Shown: positions 20,895 through 31,800 of the stretch, one piece after another
Position numbering within the stretch: position 1 is the stretch's first letter
How the letters are laid out: each line of letters begins with the position of its first letter
The notes under the pieces: model-generated
What the model was told of the DNA's origin: nothing
The model's database searches: none
The model's input: only the letters and a program-made list of their open reading frames with translations
Assembly (NCBI GenBank): GCA_036435485.1
Contig: CM071598.1
Coordinates: forward strand, 41,678,501-41,742,500
DNA from: Saposhnikovia divaricata
Lineage: Eukaryota > Streptophyta > Magnoliopsida > Apiales > Apiaceae
Direction: 5' to 3'
Length of the DNA stretch: 64,000 bases
Translations under genes and position numbers: made by a program

Positions 20895-23374
20895 ACAAGT
20901 TTGGGTCCATGTGACTTAGTGACAGTTTTATCAAAATCAGCATGCTTATCAGTTTTCTTGATGTTGGTCTTCTTGTCACTGTTGGGAGTCTTAGAATCAG
21001 GGTTCTTAGACTTAGGTGACAGAGGTACCTTCCTAACTTTAGGAGGACTTGAAGACTTTGTCCTTGTGTAGTGTGTGTGAACATTATGATTGATACAGCC
21101 CTCCATGAATTGTCTTCTCAAATTAAAACAACTAGTCATCACATTCATGTTACATGGCATACAATCAAGTTTATCACAGAAAGGAGAGTCTCTATGTCTT
21201 AAAGGCACAGAGCAATCATAGAATGGTTTAGCAACACTACCAGATGGTTTCTTGCAAGCATGAGTCAAATGATTAGAGCTAAAACAGTTTTGACAAACTT
21301 TCCTAGGGGCATTTGGCACATAAGCATAGTTGTTATCTTTGTTAATCCCTAATTTGCCATTCCTGTTTGGTCTCTTATTAGTCACTTTCTTCTTAGTCTC
21401 ATAATTTCCAGCTGAAACAAAATTTACAGATTTCTCAAGTCTAGGTCTACCTTCTACTGGCTCCTTGGCTTTGGTTTTGACATTCTTACTCTCAGAGGAT
21501 GCTTGTTGTTCATTTGATTGTGCCTCATCTTCATCCTCCAACATTTGCTTGATGAGTAAGGCATCCTCATCAATCTCAAGTGTTGGTGATTTAAATATTG
21601 GATTCTCAGTCTTTTTCAAAACCTGAGGCACCTCCTCTTGAACAACAAGGTCATCTTCAATGACTGCATAGTCTTTCCTCTGTTTAAGAGTGTCATAATC
21701 AAGTCCAATGGCAGCCTTAGGTCTAGCTAGATTTTTCTCATGATAAGACTGCAATAGACTAGAGGAATTCTTAAATGTCTTCAACTTAAATTCATTTTCA
21801 GCTAATTCATCCCTAAGAGCTTTCTCAACTTGACTAGCACATAGAACTTTATTCTTTAGATACTCAATCTCTTGTTTAAGATTTTCTATTTGCACAGTAG
21901 TTAGCTCTAGTTCCTCATTTCTCTTATTTAACAGTTCATTCCTAGTAGACAGTTTAGCAATCTCTTCATTAGCAGCAGTCATACTAGTATGAATGTTAAA
22001 CATCTCAACGGATAGTTGTTCAACCAAAGATTTATATTCAGAAACAGACATGTCTATGGTAGTGAGAGATGGTACCTGTGAGTCTGATGCAGATGGTTCT
22101 TCCTTGGAATTGGCCATCAAGGCATAGTTGCAGAATTCTTGTTCTTCCCCATCACTGTCAGAATCATCCCAACACTTCCCTTCAGCTATGTAGGCCTTAC
22201 CTGGTGTCTGCTTCTTTAGAAGGGCCTCATACTTAGCTTCAAGCTCAAGAAACTCCTTATCCTTCTTTTTAGGCTTCTTGCATTCACTGGCAAAATGCCC
22301 TAGGTCATTGCATCTATAACATCTTACAGATGACCTATCCACATAGCTGGTTTTGAATCTGTTCTTGTTTGTTTTCATAGGTGCCTTGCTCTTGTTGAAT
22401 GAATGATTTTGAGGTCTAGGCTTGAAGGGCAGATTCCTCTTGAATCTGATGTTTGGGAATTTTCTAGCCATAAAAGCATATGATGTATTTTCCATGCCAT
22501 CCAGCTCTTCAAGAGTGTAGAACTCATCTTCTTCCTTGTCATCAGCAGGTTCAGTCACTACTTCCTCAGTTTCTTCATCATCTACTATCTCTTCTATTCT
22601 CAGCTGACTTGCAGATGCTTCCAGGTCTTGAATAGATTTGTTGACAATCAAGGCACAGGATGTGTTTATCATTCTGCCTTGGTTAGCTTGGATAGCTCTC
22701 TTTTGAAGCAACTCAAGCTCGTGTGTCTTTAAAACCCCATAGAGCACATCATACGTGACTTTGTTCAAATCTCTTTCTCTTAGGGATATGACCCTTTGCT
22801 CTAGATGGTTTGGTGACGATAGTAGAAACTTCATATTTAATTCCTTAGTGCTGTAAACCTTCCCATTCATTTGGAGCTCAGTCACCAGCTTGTGAAATCT
22901 TTCAAACATATCAGTGATACTTTCCTTGGACTGTGCCATGAACGCCTCATACTGTGTGACCAGTATCTGTTTCTTATTTTCTCTTACCTCCTCTGTCCCT
23001 TCACATAACACCTCGATGTGATTCCACATGTCCTTGGCTGATTTGCATGATGCTATGTTGGCAAACATCGACATATCCATGGAGTCTATGATTAACAACA
23101 TGAGGTGGCTGTCTAGGGCAATCTTTACCTTCTCTGAGTCCGTCCATTTGGATGGCTCTTTTGGAACGTATGATCTAGGAATGACTACTGCGCCCACTGT
23201 GGATTCAGCAACTTCTTGTTGTGGTATGAATGGACCATTCTTGAGAATGTCAGGGTAGAGAGGATTGGCAGCTTTGATGAACAACAGCATTTTTATTTTC
23301 CAGAGGTTGTAATTCTCTTTGTCGAACTTAGGGACCTTTACCGTACCTGTAGTCTTTGGTGTATTCGAACTCAT
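20873..23374 (-). CDS. gag: Copia-2 Gag polyprotein
   Basis: 833 residues from ATG at 23374 (MSSNTPKTTGTVKVPKFD), 44 bases inside the 5' LTR. Residues about 1-240 are the Copia gag capsid region (NYNLWKIKMLLFIKAANPLY, KDMWNHIEVLCEGTEEV, FLLSSPNHLEQRV). One CCHC knuckle CYRCNDLGHFASEC is near residue 355, and a second Cys-rich stretch CQNCFSSNHLTHAC near 705 could be a second, unusual knuckle. Between them is a long coiled coil (ELTTVQIENLKQEIEYLKNK). It ends in LVWVPKEK at 20873. The tail overlaps pol, which lies in the -1 frame. It forms the virus-like particle. Confidence 0.92.
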   Translation of the reverse strand: MSSNTPKTTGTVKVPKFDKENYNLWKIKMLLFIKAANPLYPDILKNGPFIPQQEVAESTVGAVVIPRSYVPKEPSKWTDSEKVKIALDSHLMLLIIDSMDMSMFANIASCKSAKDMWNHIEVLCEGTEEVRENKKQILVTQYEAFMAQSKESITDMFERFHKLVTELQMNGKVYSTKELNMKFLLSSPNHLEQRVISLRERDLNKVTYDVLYGVLKTHELELLQKRAIQANQGRMINTSCALIVNKSIQDLEASASQLRIEEIVDDEETEEVVTEPADDKEEDEFYTLEELDGMENTSYAFMARKFPNIRFKRNLPFKPRPQNHSFNKSKAPMKTNKNRFKTSYVDRSSVRCYRCNDLGHFASECKKPKKKDKEFLELEAKYEALLKKQTPGKAYIAEGKCWDDSDSDGEEQEFCNYALMANSKEEPSASDSQVPSLTTIDMSVSEYKSLVEQLSVEMFNIHTSMTAANEEIAKLSTRNELLNKRNEELELTTVQIENLKQEIEYLKNKVLCASQVEKALRDELAENEFKLKTFKNSSSLLQSYHEKNLARPKAAIGLDYDTLKQRKDYAVIEDDLVVQEEVPQVLKKTENPIFKSPTLEIDEDALLIKQMLEDEDEAQSNEQQASSESKNVKTKAKEPVEGRPRLEKSVNFVSAGNYETKKKVTNKRPNRNGKLGINKDNNYAYVPNAPRKVCQNCFSSNHLTHACKKPSGSVAKPFYDCSVPLRHRDSPFCDKLDCMPCNMNVMTSCFNLRRQFMEGCINHNVHTHYTRTKSSSPPKVRKVPLSPKSKNPDSKTPNSDKKTNIKKTDKHADFDKTVTKSHGPKLVWVPKEK

Positions 23375-23403
23375 GATCGTTTTCTGTTTAGATTAAACAG
23401 CCT

Positions 23404-23415
23404 GCTTTGATACCA
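23404..23415 (-). promoter_or_regulatory. Copia-2 primer-binding site (tRNA-iMet)
   Basis: The minus strand reads TGGTATCAAAGC, one mismatch from the consensus iMet PBS, two bases inside the 5' LTR edge at 23418. Confidence 0.88.
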
Positions 23416-23417
23416 CT

Positions 23418-24698
23418 TGTTGAGTATTGAATACAGTAAAAGAATACAGAGGGGGGGGGTGAATGGATTCTTGAACTTTTCTTCGTTCTTGAATCTTTGC
23501 AGCAAGATAAGTGATGAGTGTGTGAGATATGAAGATGCGGATAATTAAAGACAAACACAACACAATATCACTTTAATCTAATATCTTATTAGATAAAGAT
23601 TTTGCTACAATCTGTGAATACAAATGATAGTATTCTCAGCTTCGTTTTTCTCAGAGAGATATTTTCTGGGTATTTGAGAAACTTCAACACCTTAACAGCT
23701 AAGGAAGTGAGGCTGTATCCTTATAGACATGGATACACCCACTTACTACAAATGAGGTAGGTAAAAACAAAAACACTTTCCAGTCTGTCTATCTCATTTT
23801 AGTAAGAGTCCAAACGGCTACAGATTTGACTTTGAAAAGCCTGTTTAGATCCACTTCTTCAGCTCCTTGTCCCTTGTCTTATCTCTCCAAGCTTCTTTGT
23901 AGGCTTTCCAGCATGCTTTATAGGACAGAGTCAAATAAAGTATCCTGGCTTGTTGCAGATTTCTGACTTGTACAATTCTTCAGTACTTTGTCCTCAAGAA
24001 TGTATTCGAGAAGTGACTAAGTGAGTGATTCGAGAACTGGAGTTGACTTGATCGATAACTCTGAGTTCTCGAATAGTGTTATCTTGACATATCGAATCAC
24101 TTCTCGAATAGCTCTTTTCTCTGGGACTCCTTGAGATATCGAATAGAGCATTTTGACATATCGAATCCCTGAGATATCGAATAGCATATTGAGTCTTTGA
24201 GATATCGAATGTAGCATTGACTTGTTGACCCTTTGAGAACTCGAACTGTTGACTCCTTGAGTTCTCGAACCGTGTAATAGACATATCGAATCCCTGAGAT
24301 ATCGAATGAGATATCGAGAGATATCGACTAGTGTCTTCTGAGATATCGAACTCCAGACTTCTCGAATGCTAGACTTCTCGAATAAACAAATGTACTTCTC
24401 GAATTAGTACTTAGGCAATTTCTTCATTTCTTCAATTCATCAAATCCCAACTGTGATTATTTGACAGTCTTCATTTCCTTGCTTGAGGCATGAACCTTAG
24501 AACTTCTTTCAAGCTTTATTCTTGACTTAGTAGGTACAGTTACACAGATAGAATTTGATGCCTATTACATAGTACAAACAAGTAGAAACTCTACAACTAG
24601 AGGTTCCCTCAGTTAAGAGGTCATGTAGGTAATGCATAGCATTACGAACCACTTGGGCTTGTTATTAGATGTATTCAGGCATGCCTCTGTGACTAACA
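23418..24698 (-). repeat. Copia-2 5' LTR
   Basis: 1281 bp, TGTTGAG to CTAACA, same length as the left LTR with one visible substitution (G at 24123). It is followed by the AAAAC target copy at 24699-24703. The regulatory motif cluster is at 24005-24403. Confidence 0.95.
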
Positions 24699-24703
24699 AA
24701 AAC

Positions 24704-25053
24704 ACCCAAATTAATCCACCCAACAATTTTAAAAACTCATAAATATATAAAGAAAATTTTACAAAAGATTTCATGATTTATAAGCCCTCCGATAATTAAA
24801 TAAAGATTTTTGAAGATCAATAATACTTGATTTAAATATTTTTAAATCACTAAAAAATACCAATAAAATACTGGCGCACACATTGGCACACATAACTCAA
24901 TATATACTCATATAAACTCAATACTAAATATCGTTGAATTCCACAACGATATTCTCAAATCCAATTCTATTCTTTAATTACTAATTAACATAATAATTAA
25001 TAAAAATAATAATAATAAATTCTAAAATAATCTGGTATCTTACATTTAATTTG
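24704..25053 (-). repeat. Old Tekay-like Gypsy LTR, right part
   Basis: Continues the LTR broken at 10573. It aligns loosely with the end of the young Gypsy LTR (TTTTAAAAACTCATAAA..., then a run of AATAATTAATA before a CTGGTATCTTACA end). The limit near 25053 is chosen because that end is the counterpart of the TCTAAGGCGTTATA end of the young LTR. Together the two parts are about 2.8 kb. The next 107 bases, to 25160, show nothing recognisable. Confidence 0.5.
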
Positions 25054-25160
25054 TAAATCAGAATAACTTAATTAAATCAATCAGATTTATACAAAATACC
25101 ATCAACATTTTAGACTTTGGGAGTAATAACTTTGATCATGGTTCAAGTCAACTGCCCATG

Positions 25161-25353
25161 TGTATAGTGGGTGTCAACCCAAGTCCCACATCGTTAAGAT
25201 AAAGAAGAATTATCTTGAATATAAGCAGCCAAAACAACTCCATTAGTATGAGGCCTTTTGGGAGGAGCCCGAAAACAAATCTGTGCGGGCTTGGCCACAC
25301 CCATAGCGGACAATATCATACTAATATGGAGTTAATGGGTGTTGCGCGGCCCA
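25161..25353 (+). repeat. TRIM 5' LTR
   Basis: Begins TGTATAGTGGG and ends near GCGCGGCCCA, just before the PBS. It matches 38223-38417 with scattered substitutions, such as ATAAAGAAG against ATAAAAAAG, which shows the TRIM is older than the Gypsy element inside it. Confidence 0.7.
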
Positions 25354-25463
25354 ATAAATGGTATCAAAGCCGATGGTTAAGAAGTTGATCATGGGGTTGC
25401 GGGCTGCAAGTTGTGTGGTGGGAGGCTCTCCAGAACTACGATTGGAGATCTTGGACGGCTTGT

Positions 25464-28400
25464 TGTAACACCCTCACTTGCCAACAATAATATTATAAAC
25501 TCTTATATTCAGTTAAACATTAATATAGGGGAAATCTTAGAAATTTCGGCATGATGTAATCATAAATCGGACTAATCACCTGTTTAAGCAACTAAGTAGA
25601 ACTAAAAACAGTCCACAAGCACCAGTCATACTAATCCATAAGAAAATAAAACCATTACAACCCAGACCGCACACAGGTCACTGTATGAAACAACTATCAA
25701 TAGCTATTACAACCCAGAACTGAATTAAATAATATACAACCCAATAAATATAATAATCCGACTACAAATACAGATGTAATATAAACCAAGGTATGTGTCA
25801 CTACCCAACCAACCGCCTCGACCCTCTGACTGCCTCGGTGACTACCCCAACCCGACGGGCCACTTCTTCTAGACATCTTCTGGCTTAGCTGAGGAAACAG
25901 AATTAGCAAGCAAGTGAGCCAAATGCTCAGCAAGTATATAAATATATAAAATTAAAACATCACAACTGATATGTCTACAAGATTGTCTAGAATCAGCAAT
26001 CAACAATACATATGAGCTCAACTGAAAATTTATCATTAGTCTGAATCATAAATTAGAAGAGGATTGGACTATCATGCATTTTTATAATGAAAAACAATTA
26101 TAAGGTTAGGCTGCTGATCAGTCACGCACTAACCCCGGACAAACGCACACAGCAATGTCCTTTAATGGATCCACGGCACACATTGGCCTTAATTATTTCC
26201 GACCACGAATCTGGTCCGACCCTTACGGTCCACATTTTAAAAAAACTAACAGTCCAATCCTAACTAAACCATCAGGTGTCGGAACAATCGACCACCTCAA
26301 CTACCAAACACCCTGAACACTTTCGTTCCAGGTTGACATCTCAAATCTCACCAATTAGAACAAGGTCGGGTAGTCTCTGAATTAAATATCGACAAGTTCG
26401 ATATGGCAAAAAGGGGTATTGATTTAAGTCAAGTCACAAAAAGGATTAACAAAAACGATATAATCAACCTGGGGTATAACAATTGAATATTCATAATTAA
26501 TGGAAATTATTAGAGCAAGTATGTCAAGGATAAATCAATTACAAAAAAAATCAAGTTATGATAATCATACTTCGCTGGAAATGTAAGTGAAGCGATTTAC
26601 TTGAAAGAGGAGTGAAATAATACACTTACAAGGAATGTGGATGTAAATCAAATTATTAATAGCATCAACAACTCAGTGGAATCACTTTTTAGTACAACAA
26701 TTAAGTATTCGAAAATTCGGAAAATTATCGGAACAATCATGGCAAAGTAATTTGAATAAGCATATGAATCAGGTTTTATAATCATACTCATTTAAAAGAT
26801 AATTGAAGCAATTTACTTGCCTTAAATAGAAAATCACAGAATCCGAAGCGTCTTTATGTCCTCAGCTTTAGCCTTTCCTTTATCCACGGAATCTACACAC
26901 AATATAACACTATTTCAGAATCCCGTTAAATACTCGCTAAGCAATATAAACATTCCACTTAGGCTACCCCAGCGAATAGTTCCCTAATTTATGTTTATTT
27001 AATCGTATAATATCTATACATAAACTACGGACAACAGTATTTAATCACATAACCACGTAAGCACATACCACATAGATTTTAAAATATGAAGCCCGACTCA
27101 CAACTCGTATAAATTATAAAATCATATAATTATACATACTCGTTTTCAAGAAATGATTTTAATATTTTAGAAAAATTTTGACGGCATCCCCTTTATACGG
27201 GGGACTGCCAGTCGGGATACAGCCGACACAACCAACACAAATATCAATTACCAATTAAATCCACATTTATTATCCAATCCCAAGTCACATTCCAACTCAC
27301 AGATTTATAATCCAATACAATTTAAACAATTAATAACAACTCGATAATAAAATTACAATTTATTAGCTAAATAACAAATATTAATTATTAAATAATTTTT
27401 GGCTCAGAAAATAATCATCATCGCCGTTTTACCCTCGACTCAAATTAAATCATTGTCGAGGGGGCAAAATTCCGAGGGTTCCCATATATTCAGGGCTTCC
27501 AACTCGAAACTCCGCACACAATTAATTTACATAACAGTTAAGAATCGAATTTCATCATAATTGGTCAATTAATTCGAAAAAACATAATCAGGCATTCGAA
27601 TTCCCCTGCCTCCATTTCCTGTCAACACAGAATCACCACCATCAATCGAGATAAACTGAAACCCACCAGTGAAATTTCGAATTCAATTTAAGTTTGGACT
27701 GTACAAGCAATACAGTGCATCGCAGAAACTTAACACAAGAACTAACCAAACATCACAACAACGAACCACAAGAACAGATACATCACTGCATATACATATG
27801 CAGCCTTATCATCAGTTAACACCACCCACCAATCGCTGGTCATCAACGAACACACACACACACGGCTTACATGAAAATCTGCACTCCCAAACCCATTACA
27901 CACACCATAATTTACACACACACACATCAACAATCAACAACAAAACGCGGGAGGAAAGGAGAGATTTAATCTCATAACATAGGTCGCCAAGAACACTCAC
28001 TCATACCTCACGATTCGAGTTAAACAGCAGGGGAAGGGAGAGTTTATTTGACAGTTGAGATCGCTAAGAGGGAGAGGAACTCACGGAGAGAGAGAGGCTT
28101 CGAGAGAGAGAGTGTGTGAGGAAGAGAGATTGAGATTTTGAGAGAGATTTGGAAAGAACTCGCTAGAACAACCGAGAAAAGGGAGAGAGCTTCGACTCCT
28201 GCTAACTCAATTAGGGATTTAGGTATTATACTGATTTTGGGGGAAAACTAAAAACATGATATTTTTATTTATTGTAAATTCTATTAATTAAAACTTATAA
28301 AAATCAAACTTGTAAAATCACAATTAAATACAAAATGAATGAAATATTAAATTTAAAATTTTAAAAATGAAGAATGTGAAATTACGATCACCCACATATT

Positions 28401-28832
28401 TTTAAAATATTTTTAGGATCAAAAACGAATTAAATACGGATTTTACAAGATTAAATCCTTAAATTGGAAAATAATTCGTAAAATCATTTTAAAATCCTTG
28501 AAACCCAGAAATAATTCACCAAATATTTTTAAAAGTCATATAAACTAATAAAATCAATAATGAAAAAGATTTCAGGATTTCTGCTAATTCCGAGAATTTT
28601 ATAAAATTCAAAGAAGGTAATTATAACACAAATAAATAGGAAATAAATCCCCAAAAATATAATTAAAACAGTCGGGCTTACATAACACTTATAAAATATC
28701 AATCTGACCTCCAAATATTATTCAACAGACACATCACCTCCACAACAAATATATACGCCACATAATTCACATTTAATAATAAAATAAATAACTCTTAATA
28801 ATTAAATATTCTGAAATTTCTAAGGCGTTATA
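25464..28832 (-). repeat. Gypsy 3' LTR
   Basis: Runs TGTAACACCC to GGCGTTATA, 3369 bp, so the ends are TG/TA rather than TG/CA. It includes simple stretches (CA repeats near 27855, GAGAGA near 28095). Small frames inside it recur identically in the other LTR and look non-coding. Confidence 0.95.
25935..25952 (-). promoter_or_regulatory. Possible TATA region of the Gypsy LTR
   Basis: The minus strand reads TTTATATATTTATATACT about 470 bases from the inner (U5) edge of the LTR unit, a plausible distance for the start of R. The same box is at 35201-35218. AT-rich surroundings make this weak. Confidence 0.3.
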
Positions 28833-28847
28833 ACCTCCCCCCCTTAA
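28833..28847 (-). promoter_or_regulatory. Gypsy polypurine tract
   Basis: The minus strand reads TTAAGGGGGGGAGGT directly before the 3' LTR. Confidence 0.85.
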
Positions 28848-28872
28848 AAGGATTCTGTCCCCAGAATCACAC

Positions 28873-31800
28873 CTAAGAGAATAATTGAGGATAATTCTCC
28901 AACATATCGCTTTCCAACTCCCAAGTTGATTCTTCCACCTTGGGGTTTCTCCACAAAACTCTCACTATAGGAATTGTTTTATTCCTCAAAACCTTTTCTT
29001 TTCGATCTAGTATTTTGATAGGCTGCTCCACATAAGACAAATCTGGCTGAATCTCTATCGGCTCATATTCAATGACATGTTTAGAATCCAGATGGTACTT
29101 CTTAAGCATAGATACATGGAACACGTTATGGATATGTTGCATATGAGGCGGTAAAGCTAACTCGTAGGCGACTTTTCCGATTTTCTTCAATACCTCGAAA
29201 GGCCCAACAAATCTTGGACTTAATTTTCCTTTTTTGCCAAATCTTACTAACCCTTTCCACGGAGATACTTTCAACAGTACTTGTTCTCCTTCTTCGAACT
29301 CCATATTCTTCCTGGCCAAATCAGCATACTTTTTCTGTCGGTTCTGAGCCGTCACTAACCGTTTCTGAATAAGTTGAACTACTTCCTTGGTTTGCTGAAC
29401 TAACTCAGGTCCGAGTATCTTTCGCTCGCCAACTTCTTCCCAGTATACTGGAGATCGACACTTTCGCCCATATAACGCTTCATATGGTGGCATACCGATA
29501 CTAGCATGAAAGCTATTGTTGTATGAAAATTCCACTAACGGCAAGTGTTCATCCCAACTTCCTGCAAAATCCAATGCACAAACTCGGAGCATGTCTTCAA
29601 TTGTTTGAATCGTTCTTTCACTCTGACCGTCAGTCTGAGGATGGTATGCAGTACTCATTTTTAATTCGGTGCCCAAACATTCTTGAAAACTTCTCCAGAA
29701 TCTCGAATTAAATCTTGGATCTCGATCTGAGACTATTGATACGGGAACTCCATGTCGCACCACAATTTCTTTTATGTATAAATGAACCAATTTGTCTAAT
29801 GAGAACCTCTCGTTTATCGGAAGGAAGTGTGCAGACTTCGTTAAGCGATCAACAATTACCCAGATAGCATCATGATTAGCTCTCGTCCTTGGCAATCCAA
29901 CCACAAAGTCCATTGCAATATGTTCCCATTTCCACTCGGGAATCTCTAATGGTTGTAGCATCCCACTTGGCCTTTGATGTTCTGCTTTTACTTTCTGACA
30001 GGTCAAACACTTACTTACCCATTCGGCAATATCTCTCTTCATATCCGGCCACCAGAAGTTTCTTTTCAAGTCTCGATACATTTTCGTACTTCCTGGATGA
30101 ATCGAATATTTCGAGCTGTGGGCTTCCTGTAGGATCTCATTCTTCAACTCTAACACATTGGGTATCCAAATACGTGAAGAAAATCTTAATATCCCCTTGT
30201 CATCTACCTGTGTGCATATTTCCTCACCTGTTAACTTGTTCACATCTCCGCTCATGACTTCCTCCTGGCATCTGCGAATCTTTTCTAATAATTCTGGCTG
30301 AAACGTCATAGTGTACACCGTGTCTGAACTACTTGCAGGCATACATACCTCTATCTCCAATCTTTCAAACTCTTTGTATAATTCCTCAGGCATTGTCAAC
30401 ATACTGATTTTCTCCTTCCTACTTAAAGCGTCCGCCACCACGTTCGCCTTCCCGGGATGATAGTTGATGGTACAATCATAATCCTTGAGTAATTCCAACC
30501 ATCTTCTCTGTCTCATATTTAACTCTTTCTGGGTGAAAATATATTTTAAACTCTTATGGTCCGTGTAAATTTCACACTTTTCCCCATACAGATAATGTCT
30601 CCAAATCTTCAAGGCGAAAACAATCGCGGCTAATTCTAAGTCATGAGTAGGATATTTCTGTTCGTGAGGTTTCAATTGTCTCGAAGCGTAAGCAATTACC
30701 TTTCCGTGCTGCATTAGTACACATCCCAAACCTTTGTGAGATGCATCACTGTAGATCACAAAATTTCCCTTTTCATCTGGTAGTGTCAATACAGGTGCAG
30801 TCACCAATCTCTTCTTCAATTCCTGGAAACTTTCTTCACACTTCTCATTCCACACAAACTTTTCATTCTTCCTGGTCAATTTTGTTAGTGGGGTGGCTAT
30901 CTTCGCAAAGTCTTGAACAAATCTTCGATAGTATCCCGCCAATCCTAAGAAACTTCGAACCTCTGTGGGTGTTTTAGGTCGATCCCAATTCATCACGGCT
31001 TCAATTTTAGCAGGATCCACCTTAATCCCTTCACTGCTGATGACATGCCCTAAAAACTGCACTTCTTTCAGCCAAAACTCACATTTGGAAAACTTCGCAT
31101 ACAATTTCTCTTTCCTCAACGTTTCTAAGGCTATTCTCAAATGCCCTGCATGCTCTTCTTCGGTCTTCGAGTATATCAGAATATCATCTATAAACACAAT
31201 CACAAACTTATCCAAATACTTCTTGAAGACTCTATTCATTAAGTCCATGAACGCTGCTGGTGCATTGGTTAACCCAAAGGCCATCACCAAGAATTCGTAG
31301 TGCCCATATCTAGTCCGAAACGCCGTTTTTGGAACGTCTTCCGGTCTAATCTTTAATTGAAAATATCCTGACCGCAAATCAATCTTCGAGAAACAAGTTG
31401 CTCCTTTCAGTTGATCAAATAAATCGTCAATTCTTGGCAAAGGGTATTTATTCTTAATGGTCAACTTATTTAATTCCCGATAATCGATACACAGTCTCAT
31501 ACTTCCATCCTTCTTCTTTACAAATAATACCGGAGCTCCCCACGGCGATACACTAGGTCTAATAATACCTTTCTCCAGAAGATCTTGCAATTGAACTGCC
31601 AATTCCTTCATCTCTACAGGTGCCATTCGATAGGGAGCCTTTGACACTGGTTCAGTTCCGGGGGCTAAATCAATGGTAAATTCTATTTCTCTATCCGGAG
31701 GTAAACCGGGAAGTTCATCTGGAAAAACATCGAGAAACTCATTCACCACTGGAATTTCCTCTATTTTAGGCACCTCTTGACTAGTATCCATGACATAAGC

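Larger units (their letters stand above)
10574..24698 (-). mobile_element. Complete SIRE-type Copia retrotransposon (Copia-2), 14.1 kb
   Basis: Two 1281-bp LTRs (10574-11854 and 23418-24698), exact 5-bp target duplication AAAAC (10569-10573 and 24699-24703), PBS, PPT, and three long uninterrupted frames: gag, pol and a third ORF after pol. The LTRs differ at a single base that I can see (A at 11279, G at 24123), so the insertion is very recent. A third ORF between pol and the 3' LTR is a feature of the SIRE/Maximus branch of Copia elements. It is inserted into the old Gypsy LTR. All parts needed for autonomous transposition appear open. Confidence 0.93.

Noticed and set aside
20899..20905. 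CCCAAAC as a frameshift heptamer in the gag-pol overlap
   Set aside because: In gag phase the codons are CCC AAA CTT, so it does not fit X XXY YYZ for a -1 shift.
25161..25353. Cassandra-type TRIM with a 5S rRNA-like segment
   Set aside because: The LTR shows no convincing 5S-type internal promoter sequence.
25697..28714. Several small frames (25697-25933, 27669-27977, 28529-28714) present twice in the window
   Set aside because: They lie in the Gypsy LTR and recur at 34963-37980 only because the LTR is duplicated; they cross the promoter and simple repeats.
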